Positions 1 to 10,414 are shown, counted from the first letter of the stretch. The stretch: DNA of 64,000 nt from Burkholderiales bacterium (GCA_021414305.1 JAIOOS010000017.1:124001-188000); one strand, 5' to 3'. Numbers and translations: made by a program. The notes: generated by a model from the sequence alone, not told the origin.

Positions 1-300
1 ATCGAGCAGGCGGTCGACTTCTACGAGAAGCACTCGAGCTTCACGCGGGCGGCGGCGCAGGCCGCGGTCAACGGCATCGCCCTCGGGCCGGGCTACGTCA
101 TCGCCTACACGGTGGGCCGCCTGCAGCTGCAGATGCTGCTCGCCGAGTACCAGCTTCGCACCGGCGAGCGAGGGTCGCTGCGCGACTTCCACGACCGGCT
201 GCTGTCGTACGGGTCGACGCCCTTCGCCGTGGTCGGCCCGGAGCTGCTCGCCGACCTCGACAAGCCGGCGAGCGCGGTCAGGGCGGCAGCGAACTACTGA
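1..300 (+). CDS. DUF885 family protein, C-terminal fragment
   Basis: The reading frame is open from the first base of the window and ends at TGA 298-300, so only the last 99 residues are present. They show the typical DUF885 C-terminus: a P-G-Y-V-I-A-Y segment, then a G-R-L-Q-L-Q-M-L helix, an F-H-D motif near residue 63 and the final short helix. DUF885 proteins are predicted zinc-dependent peptidase-like enzymes, often secreted, of mostly unknown substrate. The start and any catalytic residues lie outside the window, so activity cannot be judged. The next gene on the same strand starts 118 bp downstream. Confidence 0.75.
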   Translation: MEQAVDFYEKHSSFTRAAAQAAVNGIALGPGYVIAYTVGRLQLQMLLAEYQLRTGERGSLRDFHDRLLSYGSTPFAVVGPELLADLDKPASAVRAAANY

Positions 301-418
301 TCGGCTTTCGCGCGCCGCGTCGCGGCGCGCGAACAAACGAAACATCGGCGAGCGGGCCGCGAAACGCGGCTGCGACACGCGCTTCGCACACTGCCGGCTT
401 CACCTTCTGGAGCCTTCC

Positions 419-841
419 GTGAACCTTCGACAGATCGCGCTCGTGCGCAGCAGCTTCGCCCTGGTCCAGCCGATCGCGAGCGAAGCCGCGACGCTGTTCT
501 ACGACAACCTGTTTCGCGCCGACCCGACCCTGCGTCAGCTCTTCAAGGGCGACATGACGCACCAGGGGCAGCGCCTGATGGGCATGATCGGCAGCGCGCT
601 GCAGCTCCTCGACCGGCCGGCCGCGCTGCTGCCGGTGCTGCGCTCTCTCGGCGCCCGCCACGCCGGATACCAGGTGCGCCCGCAGCACTACGACACCGTC
701 GGCGCGGCCCTGCTGCTGACCCTGGAGCAGGGCCTCGGCTCGGCCTTCACGGCCGAGACGCGCGCCGCCTGGACCGAGCTCTACGGCGTGATCGCCCGCA
801 CCATGATCGAAGGCGCGCAGGAACCGGCCCTCTCGTCCTGA
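419..841 (+). CDS. Single-domain globin
   Basis: A 140-residue protein with the length and pattern of a bacterial single-domain haemoglobin, like the globin half of flavohaemoglobin. It should bind haem and O2 or NO in the cytoplasm. F-Y-D-N-L-F near residue 28 gives a B10 tyrosine, a Gln-rich stretch (T-H-Q-G-Q) around the E helix supplies distal candidates, and R-H-A-G-Y around residue 80 supplies the proximal F8 histidine. No FAD or NAD reductase domain follows, so electrons must come from elsewhere. The start is GTG; no in-frame ATG fits the family length. It converges with the histidine kinase gene 17 bp away. Confidence 0.85.
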   Translation: MNLRQIALVRSSFALVQPIASEAATLFYDNLFRADPTLRQLFKGDMTHQGQRLMGMIGSALQLLDRPAALLPVLRSLGARHAGYQVRPQHYDTVGAALLLTLEQGLGSAFTAETRAAWTELYGVIARTMIEGAQEPALSS

Positions 842-858
842 GCGAGGGCGGCGCGCCC

Positions 859-2844
859 TTACTCGAGCAGCTTCGCCACCCGGGCCAGCAGGTCGGCCTT
901 GGAGAACGGCTTGTCGAGCTCCAGGCCGCGCGAGGCCTTGAGGAACTGGCGCGCATCGGGGGACAGGGTGTCGCCGGTGACGAAGAGCATGCGCTGCGCC
1001 AGCATCGGGTGGCGCGCCGAGACCTCGCGCCACAGGCCCGCGCCGTCCATGTCGGGCATGCGCAGGTCGGAGACGACCGCGTCGAAGCGGGCGGTGTCGA
1101 GCAGCTCGAGCGCCACCGCGCCGGACTCGGCGGTCGCGACCTCGTAGCCCGCGCCTTCGAGCATGTCGCGCATCAGCGCGGCGAGGTCGGCTTCGTCGTC
1201 GACCACGAGCAGCCGCGCCTGCGGCGCGGCGCCGGGCTCTGACGAGTTCGGCGGCGCAACGCCCGCCGCCTCGGCGGCGACGACCGGCAGGCTGAACAGG
1301 AAGCTCGCGCCGGCCCCCTCGGCCGGGGTTTCGAGCTCGACGTCGCCGCCATGGTCGCGCGCGAGCGAGCGCGAGACCGCCAGGCCCAGGCCGGTGCCGG
1401 CGCCTTCGGCCTTGGTGGTGAAGAACGGCTCGAACAGGCGCGAGCGCGCTGCCCCGGGAACGCCCGGTCCGTTGTCGTGCACCCGCAGCCAGACCGCGGC
1501 GCCGCTCCCGGCCGCGGCCGCGCGGAAGCCGGTCTCGACCCGGACCCGGCGCTCGCCGTCGGTGCCCGAGAGCGCCTGCTGCGCGTTGACCAGCAGGTTC
1601 ATCACGACCTGGCCGATCTGGTCGGCGTCGGCCTGCACCGCAGGCAGGCCCTCGGCGAGCGCGAGGTCGAGGGCGATGTCGTGGGTCTGGTAGCCGTAGA
1701 GCAGCATCTCGGCCGCGGCCCGCGCCATCTCGTTGAGCGACACCGGGCCCCGCCGCGACGGACGGTTGCGCGCCATGTCGAGGAAGGTGCGGACGATCCG
1801 GCCGCAGCGCTCGGCGGCCTCGCGGATGCGCGCGGCGTCGGCCTTCAGCGCTGGATGGTCATCGCACTTTTCCTCGAGCAGGCTGGCCCGGCCCATGACG
1901 ATCGCCAGCGGGTTGTTCAGCTCGTGGGCGACGCCGGCGAGGAGGCTGCCCATCGCGCTCAGCTTCTCGCTCTGGCGCAGCGCCTCGCGCTGGCGCTCGA
2001 TCTGCCGCGCCGCGTCGTGCCGCTCCGAGACGTCGGCGATCGACGCGGTGTAGAAGACCGCGCCGCCGGCGGCGGTGCGCCAGAGCACCATCTCCATCGG
2101 GAACTCGCTGCCGTCGGCACGCAGCGCATGCATCTCGAGCCGCTTGCCCATGACCCGGCCCTCGCCGCCGCCCTGCATGCGCCGCATCCCCGCTTCGTGC
2201 GCCGGACGAAAGCGCTCCGGGATCATCACCTCGCTGACCGGGCGGCCCAGCACCTCGGCGCGGGTGCGGCCGAACATGGCGGCGGCGGCCGGATTGAACT
2301 CGACGATGCGGCCCTGCGCGTCGGTCGAGACCAGGGCGGCGAAGGCGTGGTCGAAGATCGCCGACTTGAGGGCCTCGCTGCGATGCAGCTGCGCCAGGCC
2401 GTCGGCCAGCTCGACCTCGCGCATCTTCAGCTCGGTGTGGTCGCGGCCGAACACCGCGACCAGCTCGATGTCGCCCTCCGCGTGTCCATAGGGCACGAAG
2501 GTCTCGGACATGAAGCGGCGGCCGCGCGAGGGGAACTCGACCCAGCCCTCGATGCGGATCGTCTCACCGCTCCAGACGCGCTCGACGATCGGCAGGTAGC
2601 CCGCGTAGGCCGTCTCGCCGATCACCTCGCTGACGCGGCGGCCGACCAGGTCCTCCGCGCTCCAGCCGAGGAAGTCGAGCATCTCGCGGTTGGCGTACAG
2701 GTAGCGCTGCCCGGGATCGATCACCGCCAGGCGCGAGGTGATGTTGTCGAGCAGCACCGCGCCGAGCCGGGCGTCTATCGTCGCCGCCGGCGCGTCGGAC
2801 CAGCGGGTGCGGCCGAGCGAGGTGATGCTGCGCGGTTCGTCCAT
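859..2844 (-). CDS. Hybrid PAS-PAS histidine kinase with C-terminal receiver
   Basis: A 661-residue soluble sensor kinase. Two PAS domains (about 30-140 and 160-275) precede a HisKA helix with the phospho-acceptor in V-A-H-E-L-N-N-P (His307), an HATPase domain with G-T-G-L-G-L, and a C-terminal REC domain (about 540-661) with D-L-R-M-P-D as phosphorylation site. No membrane segments are visible, so the signal is probably cytoplasmic. It starts 7 bp after the stop of the OmpR-type regulator on the same strand and is surely co-transcribed with it. The kinase has its own receiver and no Hpt domain is seen, so whether phosphate goes directly or by relay is open. The nearby globin hints at redox or oxygen sensing, but that is speculation. 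Confidence 0.92.
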   Translation of the reverse strand: MDEPRSITSLGRTRWSDAPAATIDARLGAVLLDNITSRLAVIDPGQRYLYANREMLDFLGWSAEDLVGRRVSEVIGETAYAGYLPIVERVWSGETIRIEGWVEFPSRGRRFMSETFVPYGHAEGDIELVAVFGRDHTELKMREVELADGLAQLHRSEALKSAIFDHAFAALVSTDAQGRIVEFNPAAAAMFGRTRAEVLGRPVSEVMIPERFRPAHEAGMRRMQGGGEGRVMGKRLEMHALRADGSEFPMEMVLWRTAAGGAVFYTASIADVSERHDAARQIERQREALRQSEKLSAMGSLLAGVAHELNNPLAIVMGRASLLEEKCDDHPALKADAARIREAAERCGRIVRTFLDMARNRPSRRGPVSLNEMARAAAEMLLYGYQTHDIALDLALAEGLPAVQADADQIGQVVMNLLVNAQQALSGTDGERRVRVETGFRAAAAGSGAAVWLRVHDNGPGVPGAARSRLFEPFFTTKAEGAGTGLGLAVSRSLARDHGGDVELETPAEGAGASFLFSLPVVAAEAAGVAPPNSSEPGAAPQARLLVVDDEADLAALMRDMLEGAGYEVATAESGAVALELLDTARFDAVVSDLRMPDMDGAGLWREVSARHPMLAQRMLFVTGDTLSPDARQFLKASRGLELDKPFSKADLLARVAKLLE

Positions 2845-2851
2845 GGGCGAT

Positions 2852-3613
2852 TCAGCGGCCGGCGGCCGGCACGAACACGTAGCCGACGTTGCGCACGGTC
2901 TTGATCAGCTCGGGCTTGTCAGGGTTCTTCTCGATCTTGCGCCTGAGCCGCATGATGCGCAGGTCGATCGAGCGGTCGAACACGTCCCAGCCGCGGTTGT
3001 GCGCCTGCTCCATGATCTGGTCGCGGTTGAGCGGCCGGTTCGGATGGCGTGCGAACAGCGCGAGCAGGTCGAACTCGGCGGCGCTGATGTCGATGTCGCT
3101 GGCGTCGGCGCCGAGCAGCCGCCGCTCGTCGAGGTCGAGGGTGCAGGCGCCGAAGGCGACCCGCCGCGTCGAGGCCGCTTCGGCGGCCGCGGTCGCGACC
3201 GGCGCCGACGATGCGGCCGCCGTCACCTCCGCCCGGCGCAGCACGGCACGCACCCGCGCCAGCAGCTCGCGCATCTCGAACGGCTTGGGCACGTAGTCGT
3301 CGGCGCCGAGCTCGAGGCCGACGACGCGGTCGACCGTGTCGCTCGCGGTCGTGAGCATCACCAGGCCGACGCGCGGATGCGCCTCGCGCATCCAGCGCGC
3401 CAGCGACAGGCCGTTCTCGCCGGGCATGTTGATGTCGAGGATCGCCAGCGCCGGGGCCTGCACGGCAAGCGCGGCGCGTGCCGCGGCAGCATCGGCCACC
3501 GCCTCGACGGCGAAGCCGTGGCGGGAGAAGTACTCGGCGAGCAGCGAGCGGAGCTCGGGCTCGTCGTCGACGACGAGCAGCGCAGGGCGGGCTGCGCCCG
3601 GGGCGGGGTCCAT
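2852..3613 (-). CDS. OmpR/PhoB-family response regulator
   Basis: A 253-residue response regulator: N-terminal REC domain with the V-V-D-D-E acidic pocket and phospho-acceptor Asp in I-L-D-I-N-M-P-G, switch Lys in V-P-K-P-F, an Ala-rich linker, then a winged helix ending V-R-N-V-G-Y-V-F. The frame stays open upstream, but ATG at 3613 is chosen because a GGAGG lies 8 bp before it and the receiver begins about ten residues in. It is the first gene of a two-gene operon with the hybrid kinase. The target genes are unknown. The 165-bp gap upstream separates it from a divergent gene and should hold both promoters. Confidence 0.93.
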   Translation of the reverse strand: MDPAPGAARPALLVVDDEPELRSLLAEYFSRHGFAVEAVADAAAARAALAVQAPALAILDINMPGENGLSLARWMREAHPRVGLVMLTTASDTVDRVVGLELGADDYVPKPFEMRELLARVRAVLRRAEVTAAASSAPVATAAAEAASTRRVAFGACTLDLDERRLLGADASDIDISAAEFDLLALFARHPNRPLNRDQIMEQAHNRGWDVFDRSIDLRIMRLRRKIEKNPDKPELIKTVRNVGYVFVPAAGR

Positions 3614-3778
3614 CTCGGCGCCCTCCGGCGAAAGGAAGGCCGCAGTGTATCGACGGCCTGCGCGCCGGCACCCGCGGCGAAACAAATGAAACGCGAAGGC
3701 GGCGCGATGAAGCATCGGCGATACGGCGGCCGGGAATCATTCAGCCCATCGACAACCCCTGACCGAGGAAACCTTGAC

Positions 3779-4747
3779 ATGAGCACCGCCTACCCGCCGG
3801 CCGACAAGGCCACGCAACAGCTGCTGACGAAGATCGCCACGGCCGACAAGGCGATCGACGAGGCGCTGCTTTGCTTCGGCTCCGCCAAGGAGAAGGCCGA
3901 GCCGGAAAAGGAAGTCAAGGCGCTGCGCGCCCGCATCGACGCCGCCCGCCGCCTGAGCGGCGCTGCCGCGGCCAAGGCGCTGACGCCCCTGCTGAAGGAA
4001 GCCGAGGCGCTGGGCCCGAAGATCTTCAAGGCCAGCACCGACCTGTTCGCCAAGCGGCGCCGCGAGGAACTGTTCGGCCAGGTCAACGGCGCCCTGGCCG
4101 GCGCCCTGCTCGACATCGGCAAGATCTCCGATCCGGCCCTGGCGAAGCTGATGTTCGCCGAGCAGGCGGCGATGCGCGCCCGCATGGACAAGGCCGAGAA
4201 GATGAAGAAGGACATCGAAGCCGTCAGCGAGATGGACGACCTCGACGACGAGATACCCGCCTTGCAGAAGCGGCTGAAGTCGGCGCTCGCGGTCTCGGCC
4301 TGGCTGGGCAGCGGCTTCAAGTCGATGCTCGCGCTCGCCGAATCGTCGATCGCCTCAGTGCCGAACGCGCGCTGCCGCGACGTGCTGCGGGCCGAGCTCG
4401 ACTTCTCCGCCCAGGCGAAGAACGGCGCCCTCGCCAAGCTCGACGTCAAGGCGATCGAGGCCGCCACGCAACCGGCGCTGCGCCGGGTGCAGAAGGTCGC
4501 CAGCCGGCTCTCGGCCGACGGCTCGGCCCTCGACCGCGAGCTGATGCGCGTCGGCAAGCTGGTGAAGGATGCGGGTGCGCCCGCCGAGCTGGCCGCACGG
4601 CTGAAGAAGCTGGCGCAGGAAAAGGCCGGCGGCTGGCCGCAGGTGCGCGAGTTCGAGAACTTCGAGAAGGCGCTCGACGCCTTCGAGAAGAGCCTCGCCG
4701 AGCTGGCCGCCGCGGCGCAGAAGGCGCAGGCGACCGCGTCGCACTGA
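3779..4747 (+). CDS. Unknown coiled-coil protein
   Basis: A 322-residue, Lys/Glu/Ala-rich soluble protein that I do not recognise. It is almost entirely predicted helix with heptad-like spacing, has no signal peptide or membrane segment, and shows no enzyme motif. The open frame extends far upstream, but ATG 3779 follows a GAGGAA Shine-Dalgarno and begins the protein-like composition. It is transcribed divergently from the response regulator 165 bp away and converges with an SH3-domain gene 12 bp downstream. A structural or scaffold role is possible; nothing in the sequence gives a function. Confidence 0.75.
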   Translation: MSTAYPPADKATQQLLTKIATADKAIDEALLCFGSAKEKAEPEKEVKALRARIDAARRLSGAAAAKALTPLLKEAEALGPKIFKASTDLFAKRRREELFGQVNGALAGALLDIGKISDPALAKLMFAEQAAMRARMDKAEKMKKDIEAVSEMDDLDDEIPALQKRLKSALAVSAWLGSGFKSMLALAESSIASVPNARCRDVLRAELDFSAQAKNGALAKLDVKAIEAATQPALRRVQKVASRLSADGSALDRELMRVGKLVKDAGAPAELAARLKKLAQEKAGGWPQVREFENFEKALDAFEKSLAELAAAAQKAQATASH

Positions 4748-4759
4748 GCGACGCGGGCC

Positions 4760-6325
4760 TCACCTGAGGCTGACGGTCTCCCGCTTCCAGGCGGGGTCCT
4801 GCCAGCGCTGGAAGGGACCGAGCGTCGACGGGTCGGCCGTCTGCCGCTCGGTCGCCAGCGTGGCGAGGCCGACGACCTCGAAGCTGCGCCTCGCGCGGCC
4901 CTCGGCGCGCGCCTCGCGCGCGACCAGCACTTGCCTGCCGCCCGGCACCCAGCCCGCGAACTCGGCGTAGCCCAGCCCCGGCGTCGCGCTCGAAGGCGGC
5001 AGCACCTGCACGACCCAGCCGCCGCCCGGCTGCCTGCGGAACAGCCACAGCTCGCGCCACGCCTCCATCGGCTGGACCGCGAGCGCGAGCGCGTTGCCTT
5101 CGCGATTGAGCGTGGCCGAGCCGTCCCAGACCAGGCCGAAGGTGCAGCGCCGGGCCAGCGGCGATGCGGCGCCGCGCTGCGCGTCGACCAGCAGCACGCA
5201 GGTTTCCCCCGCCTCGCCCGCCACGGTGACGATGCTCACGCCACGCGCCGCCTTCGCCCCCGCCGGCGCCGCCGCCCAGCGCGATGCGTTGACGCGGATC
5301 GCGGCGTCGACGTAGCCGCCGAGGTCGTCGTCGGCGAGCTCGGCCCGGTCGACCTCGCCGAGCTCGGCGAGCGCGCGCTTCGCCGCGGCTTCTGCCTGCG
5401 CCGCTTCGCCCTTGCGCGCATGGCGGTACGCAAGACCGCTCCAGACGCCGGCGCGACGCATCGCCACGCGATTGCGCCAGGTCGGAGGCAACTCGGCGAG
5501 GTCGACGCGATCCAGCACCTGCGCGCGCCAGAGGTCGATCTGCTCGCGCTCGACGACGCCCGCCTGCGGATCGATGCACTCGGGCCGGGTCAGGCCGAGC
5601 GCGGCGCGGGCGCGCTGCTTCGCTTCGGCCGGCAGCGCCAGGACGCGGCGGAACGCCTCGCCGTCGTAGCACAGGCGGATCGCGCCTTCGCGCTCGTAGC
5701 TCCTGATGGCCACGCCGTAGCGGCTCGCGACCTCGAGGTGCGCCGAGAGCGCCGTCTCGCCGCGGCTCGGCGCGGCGCCCGGCGAGATTGGCACGGCCGA
5801 CGCGCGCTGCGCCAGCCGGTCGGCCATGGTGCCGATCGCATCGAAGGCCTCGGCGCCGCCTTCGCCGCGCAGCATCTCCGGCGTCGCCGCCTTGAGCCAG
5901 GCCGCGGCAAAGCCGATGCCCAGCGCTTCGGCGCCGGGCGTCTCGCGGACGAAGCGCAGCACCGCCATCAGCTCGGGCGCGTCGCCGGCGGCGAGCGCGG
6001 TGCGGCGGACGCGGCTCGCCTCGACGAAGCCGCCGCGCTCGCGCCGGTAGTCCCAGACCTGCAGGTAGTCGAGCTTCTCGCCGCGCACCTCGACCACCTC
6101 GCCTTGCCAGAGCAGCGCCTGCTGCAGCGCCGAATCGCGCGGCCCGCCGCGCAACGGCGTCTGGTCGCGCACGACGATGGCGAGCGGCGCCGGCCTGGCG
6201 CCGATCGCCTTGTCGTTCGCCGGCGGCCCGCCCGCTGTCGCGCCGTTCGCCACCGCGCCCGCCTCGGCCGCCCACGCCGCGGCCAGCAGCGCGAGCACGC
6301 AGGCGGCGAGATGGACGCGGCTCAC
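4760..6325 (-). CDS. Secreted protein with N-terminal SH3-like domain
   Basis: A 521-residue protein starting at GTG 6325, overlapping the stop of the upstream SPFH gene as GTGA, so translation is coupled. The N-terminus is a signal peptide (V-H-L-A-A-C-V-L-A-L-L then A-A-A-W-A). Residues about 45-105 look like a bacterial SH3 (GW/SH3b-type) domain, with T-P-L-R-G-G-P and V-W-D-Y-R. The middle is helical, and the C-terminal third carries W-D-G-S and F-A-G-W-V-P-G-G-R-Q-V-L-V motifs resembling one or two TolB/WD-like beta blades. A periplasmic role with the membrane SPFH protein is inferred. No catalytic residues are evident. Confidence 0.75.
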   Translation of the reverse strand: MSRVHLAACVLALLAAAWAAEAGAVANGATAGGPPANDKAIGARPAPLAIVVRDQTPLRGGPRDSALQQALLWQGEVVEVRGEKLDYLQVWDYRRERGGFVEASRVRRTALAAGDAPELMAVLRFVRETPGAEALGIGFAAAWLKAATPEMLRGEGGAEAFDAIGTMADRLAQRASAVPISPGAAPSRGETALSAHLEVASRYGVAIRSYEREGAIRLCYDGEAFRRVLALPAEAKQRARAALGLTRPECIDPQAGVVEREQIDLWRAQVLDRVDLAELPPTWRNRVAMRRAGVWSGLAYRHARKGEAAQAEAAAKRALAELGEVDRAELADDDLGGYVDAAIRVNASRWAAAPAGAKAARGVSIVTVAGEAGETCVLLVDAQRGAASPLARRCTFGLVWDGSATLNREGNALALAVQPMEAWRELWLFRRQPGGGWVVQVLPPSSATPGLGYAEFAGWVPGGRQVLVAREARAEGRARRSFEVVGLATLATERQTADPSTLGPFQRWQDPAWKRETVSLR

Positions 6326-7629
6326 GGCGCCTCCTTCTCGTCGCCGCTGTTGGCAGCCGCGTGCTTGCGCGCTTCTGCGTCGCCGGCGCTCAGCACCGCC
6401 TCGCGACGCTGGCCGCCGAGCAGCGCGGCGCCGACGAAGCCGCCGTCGGCCGAAGGCGGAGCGATGATCACCTGGATCTTGTCGGAGAGCTTGTCGGCCA
6501 TCGTCTTCTGGATCAGCAGCGGATGGCGGGTGATCAGGTCGCCCTCGCGCGCCATCTGCTCGGCATTGCTGCGGCCGACCCGGTCCATCCGGTAGACCTC
6601 GGCATCGGCGAGCTTCTGCCGCGCGTCGGCCTCGCCGGTGGCCTCGATCCGGCGCGCCTGAGCGCTGCCCTCGGCGCCCTTGATGCGCGCCACCTTCTCG
6701 GCCTCGGCCTCGAGCTGGCGCTGCTCGATCTGCCGCTGCTTGAACGGCAGCACGTGCTTCATCGCTTCTTCCTGGGCGCGGGCGGCGATCACCTGCTCGC
6801 GCCCGGCGGCCTCGGCGGCGACCTCGCGCCGCACCTTGTCGGCCTGGGCGACGAGCTCGGTCTCCCTGACCTGCTTGTCCTTGAGCTCGAGCGTGTACTT
6901 CATCTTCTCGCTCGCCAGCTCCTCGGCGAGCAGGCTCTCCATGCCGCGCTTGTAGTCGGCGGGCAGGTCGACCTTGCCGATCTGCGCGCCGCGCAGGACG
7001 ATGCCGTCGGCGGCCAGGCGCGGCCTGAGCTCGGCCTCCACCACCTGCTGGATCTCGCCGCGCTTGGTCGAGAACACCTCGCGCACCGTGTAGCGGGCGA
7101 CGACCTTGTAGACCACGCCCTGCACCGCCGGCTCGACGATCTCGCTGCCCGGGTTGTCGGGCAGGCTCCTCGCCAGCGCGGCGAGCTTGTCCGGGTCGAT
7201 CGCGTAGCGCACGGTCAGGTCGAGGCCGAGCGAGAGGCCTTCGAGCGACTGCAGCGGCGCCGGGCCGTCGGCGCGGCTCATCGCGCCGGCGCGGTACGAC
7301 TGGTCGCGCAACGGAAAGACGCGCATCTGCTGCAGGCCCGGCACGACCAGCACGCTGCCCTCGCGCCACTCGTCGACATTGCCGGTGACGCGGTTGACAC
7401 GCACTCCCACTTCGCCCCGGCCGACGCTGGCCACCGGCGGAAAGGCAACCAGCACCCAGACGGTGGCGCCGACCGCGCCGAGCAGAAGAAGGGGCAGCTT
7501 CGCGGCGCCGAGCTTCGGCAGGACGAGCGTTCGGCGGACCGGCGCGACCGTCTCCTCGTCGGCGTCTCGCGGGCGCCGCGCGAACAGGCGGCGGATCGAT
7601 TCGACAAGGGCATTCAGGCGCGGGTGCAT
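6322..7629 (-). CDS. SPFH/Band 7 (prohibitin-like) membrane protein
   Basis: A 435-residue protein with a short cytoplasmic N-terminus, one membrane helix at about residues 45-65, a Band 7 domain (about 70-260) starting G-E-V-G-V-R, and a long charged Ala/Glu/Arg helix (about 240-370) typical of SPFH oligomerisation coils. Relatives include prohibitins and HflK/HflC, which form membrane rings and modulate proteases. No FtsH or HflC partner gene is adjacent. Instead the stop overlaps the start of a secreted SH3-domain gene, suggesting that the pair forms one envelope complex. ATG 7629 is the natural start; the gene stands alone at the head of this two-gene unit. Confidence 0.9.
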   Translation of the reverse strand: MHPRLNALVESIRRLFARRPRDADEETVAPVRRTLVLPKLGAAKLPLLLLGAVGATVWVLVAFPPVASVGRGEVGVRVNRVTGNVDEWREGSVLVVPGLQQMRVFPLRDQSYRAGAMSRADGPAPLQSLEGLSLGLDLTVRYAIDPDKLAALARSLPDNPGSEIVEPAVQGVVYKVVARYTVREVFSTKRGEIQQVVEAELRPRLAADGIVLRGAQIGKVDLPADYKRGMESLLAEELASEKMKYTLELKDKQVRETELVAQADKVRREVAAEAAGREQVIAARAQEEAMKHVLPFKQRQIEQRQLEAEAEKVARIKGAEGSAQARRIEATGEADARQKLADAEVYRMDRVGRSNAEQMAREGDLITRHPLLIQKTMADKLSDKIQVIIAPPSADGGFVGAALLGGQRREAVLSAGDAEARKHAAANSGDEKEAP

Positions 7630-7734
7630 GGCGGACTCTCCTCGGATGTCGCGGCACGATCGCCGCGCTGGAGAGCACTCTCGGCCCGGCGCGTGCGGCC
7701 GGTATGAAGTTCGCGCGAAGCGAGGACGAAGTCG

Positions 7735-8421
7735 CTAGCGGCGCTCGAACTCGACCTGGCGCAGCAGGTCGGCGAGGGTCTTGCCCGGCTCGTCGCGGAA
7801 GCGCTCGTCCAGCACCTCGAGCGCGGCGATCCGGTCGACGCGGAAGTTGCGCAGCCCGGCGCGCGTCTCGCACCACGCGGCCAACGTCCAGACCTCGCCC
7901 CAGTAGACGCAGCCGAGCGGCCGCAGCGTGCGATCGCTCGCCACGTCCTTCAGGTCGCGGTAGGCGAGCCGCACCTTGCGCCGCTGCTCGGTCGCTTCAC
8001 GCAGCAGGCGCAGGCGCTCGCGCGTGGCCGGATCGAGCGCCATCGGCGGCGCGAACACCGTCAGGCTCTCGGCCGCCGCACGGGAGGCGGCGGGCAGCAC
8101 GGCCAGGATCTTCGACAGCGCGGCTTCCGCATGGCCGGCCAGCGCCTCGTCGAGACGCGAGCGGGCCACGCGCACCGCGGCCACCAGCGACTGGGCTTCC
8201 TCGCGCGTGAACATCAGCGGCGGCAGGTCGAAGCCGGCCTGCATCCGGTAGCCGACGCCGGCCTCGCCTTCGATCGGCACGCCCTGCGCCACGAGGTCGG
8301 CCACATCGCGATAGACGGTTCGTTCCGAGACTTCTAGGCGTTCGGCGAGAAAGCGGGCGGTGCTGAGGCGCCGGCCGCGGATCAGCTGGATCAGCTGAAA
8401 CAGGCGGTCGGCGCGGCGCAT
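7735..8421 (-). CDS. YafY-type HTH and WYL-domain transcriptional regulator
   Basis: A 228-residue regulator. Residues 1-60 form a DeoR-like winged helix (R-R-A-D-R-L-F-Q-L-I start, V-S-E-R-T-V-Y-R-D recognition helix), and the C-terminal half is a WYL ligand-sensing domain followed by a short WCX-like end. ATG 8421 is preferred over the longer frame because family members begin with this M-R-R-A-D-R-L-F pattern. The gene begins 7 bp after the stop of a VOC-family gene on the same strand, so the two form an operon. A perfect inverted repeat upstream of the operon is a likely operator for autoregulation. Confidence 0.9.
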   Translation of the reverse strand: MRRADRLFQLIQLIRGRRLSTARFLAERLEVSERTVYRDVADLVAQGVPIEGEAGVGYRMQAGFDLPPLMFTREEAQSLVAAVRVARSRLDEALAGHAEAALSKILAVLPAASRAAAESLTVFAPPMALDPATRERLRLLREATEQRRKVRLAYRDLKDVASDRTLRPLGCVYWGEVWTLAAWCETRAGLRNFRVDRIAALEVLDERFRDEPGKTLADLLRQVEFERR

Positions 8422-8428
8422 CGCGAGC

Positions 8429-8812
8429 TCAGGCCGGCGCGTGCAGCCCGACCCGGTTGCCTTCGCTGTCGGCAACGTGGGCGAAGCAGCCCATGTCGCC
8501 GGGCAGCTGCGTCTTCGGCGTGGCGATCCGGCCGCCGGCCGCCTCCACCCGGGCCAGCACCGCGTCGAGCGAGGCGCCGGCGTTCAGGTAGACCATCGTT
8601 CCGGCCTCGGCGGGCGCGGGCGAGCCGGGCCCGGCGATCAGGCAGCCGCCGACGCCGGTCTCGGCGTAGTTGAAGACGGCGAGCGTCTGCCCGCTGATCG
8701 ATTCGCGGCGCATCGAGGTCGCGAGCAGCTTTTCGTAGAACGACTGGGCTCGGGCCATGTCGGTGACCGGAATCTCGAACCAGTCGATGGCGTGGGTGAC
8801 GGTGGCTTCCAT
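8429..8812 (-). CDS. VOC (glyoxalase/bleomycin resistance) family protein
   Basis: A 127-residue single-domain VOC protein with two beta-alpha-beta-beta-beta modules: W-F-E-I-P-V-T-D-M at the start, F-N-Y near the middle and the terminal D-S-E-G-N-R-V-G-L-H-A motif. Members bind a metal and act on small substrates or bind drugs; the substrate here is unknown. An upstream in-frame ATG exists, but ATG 8812 places the first beta strand correctly. It is the first gene of an operon with the WYL regulator, so the regulator probably controls its expression in response to a small ligand. Confidence 0.88.
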   Translation of the reverse strand: MEATVTHAIDWFEIPVTDMARAQSFYEKLLATSMRRESISGQTLAVFNYAETGVGGCLIAGPGSPAPAEAGTMVYLNAGASLDAVLARVEAAGGRIATPKTQLPGDMGCFAHVADSEGNRVGLHAPA

Positions 8813-8857
8813 GATCTTGCTTCGAACGAGTTGAGGAGCCTGCATGCTGCGCGACAG

Positions 8858-8881
8858 CTCCTGACACCGTTCTGTCAGGAG
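8858..8881. promoter_or_regulatory. Perfect inverted repeat, candidate WYL-regulator operator
   Basis: CTCCTGACA and TGTCAGGAG form a perfect 9-bp inverted repeat around a 6-bp spacer. It lies 46 bp upstream of the VOC start and just past the glpK stop. There is no T-run on either side, so an operator in the VOC-WYL promoter is more likely than a glpK terminator. Binding by the adjacent WYL regulator is an inference from position and symmetry. Confidence 0.55.
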
Positions 8882-8890
8882 GCTTCGTGT

Positions 8891-10410
<1,520 letters not shown>

Positions 10411-10414
<4 letters not shown>

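Noticed and set aside
1351-2904. Long plus-strand open frame opposite the hybrid histidine kinase
   Set aside because: Composition is typical of antisense frames in high-GC DNA and the minus-strand kinase is complete with all motifs.
8858-8881. Terminator for glpK
   Set aside because: No T-run on the glpK side; position before the VOC gene and the perfect symmetry favour an operator.
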